DNA of 5,021 nt, taken from positions 1 to 5,021 of the forward strand of contig SXXD01000193.1 of assembly GCA_005789685.1 (NCBI GenBank), given 5' to 3'. Under the pieces are notes generated by a model, which had not been told where the DNA came from, did no database searches, and saw nothing but the letters and a program-made list of their open reading frames with translations. The number at the start of each line of letters is the position of its first letter. The stretch's first letter is position 1. This stretch comes from Burkholderiales bacterium. Its GTDB lineage: Bacteria > Pseudomonadota > Gammaproteobacteria > Burkholderiales > Burkholderiaceae_C. Of the stretch, positions 1 through 5,021 are shown in pieces. Both the position numbers and the translations under genes were made by a program.

Positions 1-2262
1 AAGGGTGGCGACATCATTGAACTGGGCCAAGCGCTCAAAGTCAGTATTGCGAGCATTGAAAAGTCACTTCCCGTTGGCGTGAAGTTGGTGCAAGTCCAAG
101 ATCAACCTAAAGCCGTCTCAACTTCGGTGAACGAGTTTTTGAAGACCTTGGTCGAGGCTGTAGCCATTGTTTTGGCCGTCAGTTTCTTGGCGCTTGGTTT
201 GCACAAGCGCCAAGGCAGCCATCCCTTGTGGCGCCGGTGGACTTTGGACATTCGACCTGGTTTGGTGGTGGGCATTACCATTCCGTTGGTGCTGGCAGTC
301 ACTTTTTTAGCCATGGATTATTTCGGTATTGGGCTGCATAAAATCTCATTGGGCTCACTCATCATTGCGCTGGGATTGTTGGTAGACGATGCCATCATTG
401 CCGTCGAAATGATGGTCAGAAAAATGGAGGAGGGCTATGACAAAGTCCGTGCCGCCACCTTCGCCTACGAGCTCACAGCCATGCCCATGCTCACGGGCAC
501 CCTCATTACGGCGGCTGGCTTTTTGCCCATTGGTTTGGCCAAATCCATAACGGGTGAATACACCTTTGCTATTTTTGCCGTCACCGTCATTGCGCTCCTC
601 ATCAGTTGGGTGGCCTCTGTTTACTTTGTGCCCTATTTGGGGACTTTGCTTTTGAAAGTACCGCCCCATGTCGGAGGCTCTGAGGAGGCGGTCGTTCACG
701 AAATGTTTGATACACCGTTTTATCAAGTCTTTCGCCGTGCGGTTACTTGGTGCGTCATCCATAAATGGAAAACCATTGCCATCACATTGGGCTTGTTTGT
801 GATGGGCATTGTGGGCATGGGCAAAGTTCAACAACAATTTTTTCCTGATTCCAGCCGACCCGAAATCATGGTGGAAGTGTGGTTGCCTGAAGGTGCCAGT
901 TTTGTTGCCAGTGAGGAAGTGGCCAAGCGCGTTGAAAAGAGATTGATGGCTGAGCAGGGCGTGAACTCGGTGAGTACTTGGGTGGGCTCGGGTGTACCGC
1001 GTTTTTACTTGCCGCTTGATCAAATATTCCCTCAGTCCAATGTTTCTCAGATGATTGTGGTGTCCAAAGATTTGAAAGTCAGAGAATCGCTGCGTGTCAA
1101 ATTGCCAGCCATTTTGGCCGCAGAATTTCCTGAAGTTCGCGGGCGTGTCAAACTGTTGCCCAACGGTCCACCTGTGCCTTATCCCGTGCAGTTCAGGGTT
1201 GTGGGAGCCGATCCGTTGGCGCTGCGCTTGAAGGCGGATGAAGTGAAGGCCGTCATGCGGACCAATTCCAATACACGGGGTGTCAATGACAATTGGAATG
1301 AATCGGTCAAAGTCATTCGCCTAGAAGTCGATCAAGCCAAAGCGCGCGCTTTGGGTGTCACCAGCCAATCTATTGCGCAAGCTTCTCGGACCATCGCTTC
1401 TGGATCGACCATTGGTCAATACCGCGATGGCGACAAGCTGATTGACATTGTGATCAGACAACCCCAGTCTGAACGCGATGCCATTACCGATTTGGCGGGC
1501 GCCTATGTGCCCACCTCGTCTGGCAAATCGATTCCTCTTTTGCAAATTGCCAAACCTGTATTCAATTGGGAACCTGGCGTGATGTGGCGTGAAGGACGCA
1601 GCTATGCGATCACTGTCAATGCCGATGTCACAGAGGGCGTTCAAGGCGCCACAGTGACTCAGCAGTTGTTGGCTGAATTGAAAAAACTGGAAGCGCAATG
1701 GCTTGAAAAAGATGCTGGCGAGTACCGCATTGAAGTAGCTGGTGCCGTGGAGGAAAGCTCGAAAGGCTCCGCCTCTATTGCGGCAGGTCTGCCACTCATG
1801 TTGTTTGTCACCTTCACCCTTTTGATGCTGCAACTCCAAAGCTTCAGCCGTGCCTTCTTGGTGTTCCTCACAGGACCCTTGGGTATCGCAGGTGTGGCGG
1901 GGGCCTTGTTGGTGCTAGATCGGCCTTTTGGCTTCGTGGCTTTACTAGGGGTCATTGCGCTCATGGGCATGATTCAGCGCAACTCAGTCATCCTGATCGA
2001 TCAAATTGAGCAGGACAGAGCGGCGGGCGTTCCCGCTTGGGAAGCCATTGTGGAGTCAGCCGTACGCCGCTTGAGACCCATTGTGCTCACGGCTGCGGCG
2101 GCCGTTTTGGCCATGATTCCCCTGTCTCGCAGTGTTTTCTGGGGGCCCATGGCAGTGGCCATCATGGGCGGATTGATTGTGGCGACGGCGCTGACATTGT
2201 TGGCTTTGCCGGCCATGTATGCCGCTTGGTTCAAGGTGGCACCGCCCCCAAAATCGGTCTAA
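1..2262 (+). CDS. RND efflux pump permease, AcrB-like (HAE1 type), 5' end missing
   Basis: The frame is open from the first base, giving 753 residues and a TAA stop. A GTG at 79 is internal and is not the start, because homology to the pump family continues upstream of it. About 290 N-terminal residues (TM1 and most of the first periplasmic domain) lie outside the window, judged against the usual length of about 1040. Eleven hydrophobic segments fit TM2-TM12, with the second large periplasmic domain between TM7 and TM8 (about codons 275-590). TM4 holds the proton-relay Asp-Asp pair in GLLVDDAI (bases 385-390), which favours a drug/organic-compound pump over CusA/CzcA metal pumps. TM10 has IQRNS, with Arg where AcrB has Lys940, and RRLRPI opens TM11. 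The protein should sit in the inner membrane as a trimer, exchanging protons for substrate with an adaptor and outer-membrane channel. The substrate cannot be read from sequence. The loop between TM2 and TM3 is longer than in AcrB. Confidence 0.93.
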   Translation, partial: KGGDIIELGQALKVSIASIEKSLPVGVKLVQVQDQPKAVSTSVNEFLKTLVEAVAIVLAVSFLALGLHKRQGSHPLWRRWTLDIRPGLVVGITIPLVLAVTFLAMDYFGIGLHKISLGSLIIALGLLVDDAIIAVEMMVRKMEEGYDKVRAATFAYELTAMPMLTGTLITAAGFLPIGLAKSITGEYTFAIFAVTVIALLISWVASVYFVPYLGTLLLKVPPHVGGSEEAVVHEMFDTPFYQVFRRAVTWCVIHKWKTIAITLGLFVMGIVGMGKVQQQFFPDSSRPEIMVEVWLPEGASFVASEEVAKRVEKRLMAEQGVNSVSTWVGSGVPRFYLPLDQIFPQSNVSQMIVVSKDLKVRESLRVKLPAILAAEFPEVRGRVKLLPNGPPVPYPVQFRVVGADPLALRLKADEVKAVMRTNSNTRGVNDNWNESVKVIRLEVDQAKARALGVTSQSIAQASRTIASGSTIGQYRDGDKLIDIVIRQPQSERDAITDLAGAYVPTSSGKSIPLLQIAKPVFNWEPGVMWREGRSYAITVNADVTEGVQGATVTQQLLAELKKLEAQWLEKDAGEYRIEVAGAVEESSKGSASIAAGLPLMLFVTFTLLMLQLQSFSRAFLVFLTGPLGIAGVAGALLVLDRPFGFVALLGVIALMGMIQRNSVILIDQIEQDRAAGVPAWEAIVESAVRRLRPIVLTAAAAVLAMIPLSRSVFWGPMAVAIMGGLIVATALTLLALPAMYAAWFKVAPPPKSV

Positions 2263-2313
2263 ACCCGAGGATCTAAAGGGTGACTTCGACCCAGAATTTG
2301 CCCGTTCCATGGT

Positions 2314-2319
2314 TAAAAT
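2314..2319 (+). promoter_or_regulatory. Candidate -10 box for the tRNA-Leu / tig transcript
   Basis: TAAAAT matches the sigma-70 -10 consensus TATAAT at five of six positions. It lies 37 nt before the tRNA 5' end, so transcription would start near 2325-2327 and leave a leader of about 30 nt for RNase P to remove. No convincing -35 hexamer is visible at 16-18 bp spacing (the sequence there is around CCAGAA), so this is a position- and motif-based guess. It is the best candidate in the gap between the pump gene and the tRNA. Confidence 0.45.
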
Positions 2320-2356
2320 AGAAGGTTGACCGATTCAACCCATATGGATGGGACCC

Positions 2357-2443
2357 GCGCGGGTGGCGAAATTGGTAGACGCACCAGGTTTAGGTCCTGA
2401 CGGTAGCAATACTGTGCGGGTTCGAGTCCCGCCCCGCGCACCA
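2357..2443 (+). tRNA. tRNA-Leu, anticodon UAG
   Basis: This is a complete 87-nt type II tRNA. The acceptor stem is GCGCGGG (2357-2363) with CCCGCGC (2433-2439), followed by discriminator A and an encoded CCA. The D arm is GCG/CGC around a loop containing GG. The anticodon loop TTTAGGT (2389-2395) places TAG at 2391-2393, reading CUA and probably other CUN leucine codons. The long variable arm is GGTA/TACT closed by a GCAA tetraloop (2402-2413), as expected for tRNA-Leu. The T arm is GCGGG/CCCGC around TTCGAGT (2416-2432). The body closely resembles Escherichia coli tRNA-Leu(UAG). The first anticodon-stem pair (27-43) is a C-A mismatch. The gene ends 19 nt before tig and is probably co-transcribed with it. 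Confidence 0.97.
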
Positions 2444-2462
2444 CTTACTAAAAGAGAAGAAC
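2444..2462 (+). promoter_or_regulatory. Short tRNA-to-tig spacer with the tig ribosome binding site
   Basis: Only 19 nt separate the tRNA CCA end from the tig ATG. They include a purine-rich run, AAAGAGAAGA (2451-2460), which is the only Shine-Dalgarno candidate and a weak match to AGGAGG. There is no room for a separate promoter with its -35 and -10 between the two genes. After tRNA 3' processing the tig message would keep a leader of at most about 19 nt. Confidence 0.6.
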
Positions 2463-3776
2463 ATGGCAGTTACTGTTGAAACATTGGAAAAATTGGAACG
2501 CAAAATCAGCTTGTCACTGCCCGTGACTGTCATCCAATCTGAAGTCGATGCCCGTTTGAAAAAAATGGCCCGCACGGTCAAGATGGACGGTTTCCGTCCA
2601 GGCAAAGTGCCCATGAATGTGGTGGCGCAGCGCTACGGTTATTCCGTTCAGTACGAAGTCATGAACGACAAAGTGGGAGAGGCATTTGCCATGGCCGCCA
2701 ACGAAGCCAAGGTGCGCGTTGCTGGGCAGCCCCGAATCTCTGAAAAAGAGGGCGCTCCCGAAGGTGAGTTGGCATTTGATGCCATCTTCGAGGTCTATCC
2801 TGAAGTTAAATTAGGTGACTTGTCTGCTGCAACAGTTGAAAAACTCAGCACAGAAGTTACCGACGAAGCCATTGACAAAACCGTTGACATTTTGCGCAAA
2901 CAGCGCCGCACTTTCTCGCAGCGTGCTGCGGCCGATGCCGCTATCGATGGCGACCGTGTGACGGTTGACTTCGAAGGCAAAATCGACGGTGAAGTTTTCT
3001 CTGGCGGCAAAGCTGCAGACTTTCAATTCTTGGTGGGCGAAGGCCAAATGTTGAAAGAGTTTGAAGAAGCCGTGCGCGGTATGAAGAATGGCGAAAGCAA
3101 AACCTTCCAATTGGCATTTCCTGCCGACTACCATGGTCAAGATGTGGCCGGCAAAACAGCCGACTTCATGGTCACTGTGAAGAAAATAGAAGCCGCGCAT
3201 TTGCCTGAAGTGAACGAAGCCTTGGCCAAGTCATTGGGCATTGCCGACGCAACGGTTGAAGGCTTGCGCGCAGACATTCGCAAGAACCTCGAGCGCGAAG
3301 TTAAATTCCGTTTGCAGGGCCGTAACAAACAAGCTGCCATGAATGCCTTGGTTGAAAAAGCCGAACTCGATTTGCCCAATTCCGTGGTTCAAAACGAAGT
3401 GGAACGTTTGAAAGAGGGCGCCCGCGCCGATCTGAAACAACGTGGTATCAAAGACGCCGACAAGGCGCCTATCCCCGATGAAATCTTTCGTCCTCAAGCC
3501 GAAAGCCGTGTGCGTTTGGGCTTGGTGGTGGCTGAGTTGGTCAAGGCCAACACTTTGAACGCCACTGAAGCGCAAATCAAAGCCCACATTGAGGAACTGG
3601 CTTCTAGCTACGAGCGTCCTGAAGATGTGATGCGTTGGTACTATGGTGACAACCAGCGCATGGCTGAAGTTGAAGCTGTGGTCATTGAGGCCAATGTGTC
3701 CGACTTCATCCTGTCCAAAGCCAAAGTCACTGAAAAGACCATCTCCTTTGACGAGTTGATGGGTCAACAGGCTTAA
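2463..3776 (+). CDS. tig: Trigger factor, ribosome-associated chaperone and prolyl isomerase
   Basis: The 437-residue protein is close to the 432 of Escherichia coli trigger factor. The N-terminal ribosome-binding domain (about 1-115) carries the signature GFRPGKVP at 43-50, the loop that docks on ribosomal protein L23 (uL23) at the exit tunnel. An FKBP-type peptidyl-prolyl isomerase domain follows at about 163-243 ([13 protein letters not shown], then [17 protein letters not shown] and FPADYHG). The rest, about 244-437, is the helical C-terminal chaperone domain with the two arms that cradle nascent chains. It acts in the cytoplasm as the first chaperone to meet new polypeptides. The ATG at 2463 gives the normal family N-terminus ([14 protein letters not shown]) and follows a weak purine-rich binding site. 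It lies downstream of the tRNA-Leu gene and 49 nt upstream of clpP, an order common in proteobacteria. No truncation or frame break is visible. Confidence 0.98.
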   Translation: MAVTVETLEKLERKISLSLPVTVIQSEVDARLKKMARTVKMDGFRPGKVPMNVVAQRYGYSVQYEVMNDKVGEAFAMAANEAKVRVAGQPRISEKEGAPEGELAFDAIFEVYPEVKLGDLSAATVEKLSTEVTDEAIDKTVDILRKQRRTFSQRAAADAAIDGDRVTVDFEGKIDGEVFSGGKAADFQFLVGEGQMLKEFEEAVRGMKNGESKTFQLAFPADYHGQDVAGKTADFMVTVKKIEAAHLPEVNEALAKSLGIADATVEGLRADIRKNLEREVKFRLQGRNKQAAMNALVEKAELDLPNSVVQNEVERLKEGARADLKQRGIKDADKAPIPDEIFRPQAESRVRLGLVVAELVKANTLNATEAQIKAHIEELASSYERPEDVMRWYYGDNQRMAEVEAVVIEANVSDFILSKAKVTEKTISFDELMGQQA

Positions 3777-3825
3777 GCCGGCTGCAAAGTTTTATCGATT
3801 TCACAAACATCAGTTTGGAACCAAA

Positions 3826-4434
3826 ATGAATTCACTCGACATTCAAGCCTTGGGCAATGTGCCCATGGTCATCGAAACGTCAGGTCGCGGCGAACGCGCC
3901 TATGACATTTACTCGCGCTTGCTCAAAGAGCGCGTGATCTTCTTGGTGGGTGAGGTCAATGACTACACTGCCAACTCGGTGGTTGCGCAGTTGTTGTTTT
4001 TGGAAAGTGAAAATCCTGAAAAGGACATTTCCTTCTACATTAACTCGCCGGGTGGCTCGGTCAGCGCTGGCATGGCCATCTATGACACCATGAACTTCAT
4101 CAAGCCCGATGTCTCTACGCTTTGCACCGGCATGGCAGCCAGCATGGGCGCGTTCTTGTTGTCCGCCGGCACCAAGGGCAAGAGGTTTTCCCTCCCCAAT
4201 TCCAAGGTCATGATTCACCAGCCGTTAGGCGGTACCCGTGGTCAAGCTACCGAAATTGAGATTCACGCCCGTGAAATCCTCAAAACTCGAGAGCAACTTA
4301 ACAGAATCTTGGCTGAAAACACGGGGCAACCCCTGGAAAAGATCCAATTGGACACCGAGCGTGACTACTATTTGTCGGCTGACGAAGCCAAAGAATACGG
4401 TCTGATTGACCAAGTTATTGCAAAACGTCCCTGA
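3826..4434 (+). CDS. clpP: ATP-dependent Clp protease proteolytic subunit ClpP
   Basis: This is a 202-residue serine peptidase (family S14), near the usual length of about 200. The catalytic triad is visible: Ser106 in MAASMGAF, His131 in MIHQPLGG and Asp180 in DTERDYYLS. These align with Ser111, His136 and Asp185 of the Escherichia coli precursor with a constant shift of five. The oxyanion-region motif [15 protein letters not shown] is at 73-87. The first ten or so residues, before VPMVIE, differ from E. coli and probably form a short propeptide removed on assembly; the cleavage point is inferred. ClpP forms a double heptameric ring in the cytoplasm and degrades proteins fed by ClpX or ClpA. 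The ATG at 3826 follows GGAA (3817-3820) with a 5-nt spacer. The 49-nt gap after tig shows no terminator, so tig and clpP are probably co-transcribed. Confidence 0.98.
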   Translation: MNSLDIQALGNVPMVIETSGRGERAYDIYSRLLKERVIFLVGEVNDYTANSVVAQLLFLESENPEKDISFYINSPGGSVSAGMAIYDTMNFIKPDVSTLCTGMAASMGAFLLSAGTKGKRFSLPNSKVMIHQPLGGTRGQATEIEIHAREILKTREQLNRILAENTGQPLEKIQLDTERDYYLSADEAKEYGLIDQVIAKRP

Positions 4435-4484
4435 GACGCAACAAACCGGGGTCGAAATTAGCTTTTCTGCCTTGTTTTTTGAAG

Positions 4485-4521
4485 ACGGCGCCCCCTTTCA
4501 CGGAGAGCGCCGTTTTTCTTT
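4485..4521 (+). terminator. Intrinsic-terminator-like hairpin between clpP and clpX
   Basis: A perfect 7-bp stem, ACGGCGC (4485-4491) with GCGCCGT (4507-4513), encloses a 15-nt loop and runs directly into a T-rich tract (TTTTT C TTT from 4513). It begins 51 nt after the clpP stop. The stem is GC-rich and the T run is adequate, so a rho-independent terminator or partial attenuator is likely. The rather large loop makes efficiency uncertain. There is no A-run on the 5' side, so it should act on the + strand only. Confidence 0.75.
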
Positions 4522-4559
4522 CGTTATCATAGGGAAAACAGAATCACAAGGCGTCGTTT

Positions 4560-5021
4560 ATGGCCGATAAAAAAGGCTCAGTTACCGAAAAGAATTTGTA
4601 TTGCTCCTTTTGTGGCAAAAGCCAGCACGAGGTAAAGAAGCTCATCGCCGGGCCTTCCGTGTTCATTTGCGATGAGTGCATCGACTTGTGCAACGACATC
4701 ATTCGCGATGAATTGCCTGTTTCCGAAATTGCTAAAGATGCTAAATCTGGCCTACCTACTCCGCTCGACATCAAAACCAATTTAGACAACTACGTCATCG
4801 GTCAAGAAAAAGCCAAGCGCACCTTGGCTGTTGCGGTTTACAACCACTACAAGCGTTTGCGCCACAAAGAAGGCGCAAAAAAAGAAGACGTTGAATTGTC
4901 AAAGAGCAACATCTTGCTCATCGGCCCCACAGGCTCTGGCAAAACCTTGTTGGCTCAAACCTTGGCGCGCATGCTCGATGTGCCTTTTGTCATGGCCGAT
5001 GCCACCACCCTCACTGAAGCC
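4560..5021 (+). CDS. clpX: ClpX, ATP-dependent unfoldase subunit of ClpXP, 3' end missing
   Basis: The first 154 codons are present and remain open to the window edge. The full protein is usually about 420 residues, so the Walker B, sensor and ClpP-docking loop regions are not visible. The N-terminal zinc-binding domain has four cysteines, Cys15/Cys18 (YCSFCGK) and Cys37/Cys40 (ICDECID), which bind Zn and mediate dimerisation and adaptor or substrate contact. The AAA+ module begins near [13 protein letters not shown] (75-87), and Walker A GPTGSGKT is at 122-129. The window ends in the conserved ADATTLTEA segment. ClpX unfolds substrates using ATP and threads them into ClpP. The start at 4560 is supported by the family N-terminus and an AAGG (4548-4551) 8 nt upstream. 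A hairpin and T-run separate it from clpP, so it may be expressed partly from its own promoter or by readthrough. Confidence 0.97.
   Translation, partial: MADKKGSVTEKNLYCSFCGKSQHEVKKLIAGPSVFICDECIDLCNDIIRDELPVSEIAKDAKSGLPTPLDIKTNLDNYVIGQEKAKRTLAVAVYNHYKRLRHKEGAKKEDVELSKSNILLIGPTGSGKTLLAQTLARMLDVPFVMADATTLTEA

Noticed and set aside
355..1023. Long open frame of 222 codons on the - strand inside the pump gene
   Set aside because: It lies wholly opposite a well-supported membrane protein frame, is rich in His/Arg/Gln as expected from an antisense reading of such a gene, and resembles no family I know.
1321..1839. Open frame of 172 codons on the - strand
   Set aside because: It is antisense to the conserved periplasmic domain of the pump, with low-complexity basic composition and no recognisable motif. 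The same applies to the antisense frames within tig and clpP.
2278..2292. GGGT...ACCC short inverted repeat after the pump gene, as a possible terminator
   Set aside because: The stem is only 4 bp and no T tract follows. It is too weak to call.
2357..2443. tRNA-Leu gene as an integration site for a mobile element
   Set aside because: No integrase gene and no obvious direct repeat of the tRNA 3' end is seen, and conserved tig follows directly downstream.
3770..3779. GGCTTAAGCC, a perfect 10-nt palindrome over the tig stop codon
   Set aside because: It has no loop, so it cannot form a useful hairpin, and no T-run follows. Half of it is coding sequence, so chance is the simplest explanation.
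4525..4530. TATCAT as a -10 box for clpX
   Set aside because: No -35-like hexamer lies at a suitable distance; that region is occupied by the terminator stem. It is mentioned only as a possibility.

Overview
The window looks like chromosome of a beta-proteobacterium, most likely order Burkholderiales and probably family Comamonadaceae. This rests on recalled protein similarity, on the order tRNA-Leu / tig / clpP / clpX, and on strong use of TTG for leucine (11 of 20 leucines in clpP). No database search was run, so genus is not assigned. All genes lie on the + strand.

Layout. Bases 1-2262 hold the 3' three quarters of an inner-membrane RND efflux pump gene, cut by the left window edge. Bases 2263-2356 are intergenic and carry a -10-like box. 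Bases 2357-2443 are a complete tRNA-Leu (anticodon UAG) with an encoded CCA. Only 19 nt later starts tig (2463-3776, trigger factor), then clpP (3826-4434, ATP-dependent protease subunit). A 125-nt gap with an intrinsic-terminator-like hairpin follows, then the first 154 codons of clpX (4560-5021), cut by the right edge.

Function. Trigger factor meets nascent chains at the ribosome exit tunnel. ClpX unfolds tagged or damaged proteins and feeds them into the ClpP chamber. The tRNA-tig-clpP-clpX run is therefore a protein synthesis, folding and turnover block. The RND pump is a separate unit that exports compounds, expected to work with a periplasmic adaptor encoded upstream, outside the window.

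I see no mobile element, CRISPR array, phage gene or previously undescribed system. The region is mostly conserved housekeeping sequence. The points most worth a second look are the tRNA-to-tig linkage, the terminator between clpP and clpX, and two sequence departures of the RND pump from AcrB.
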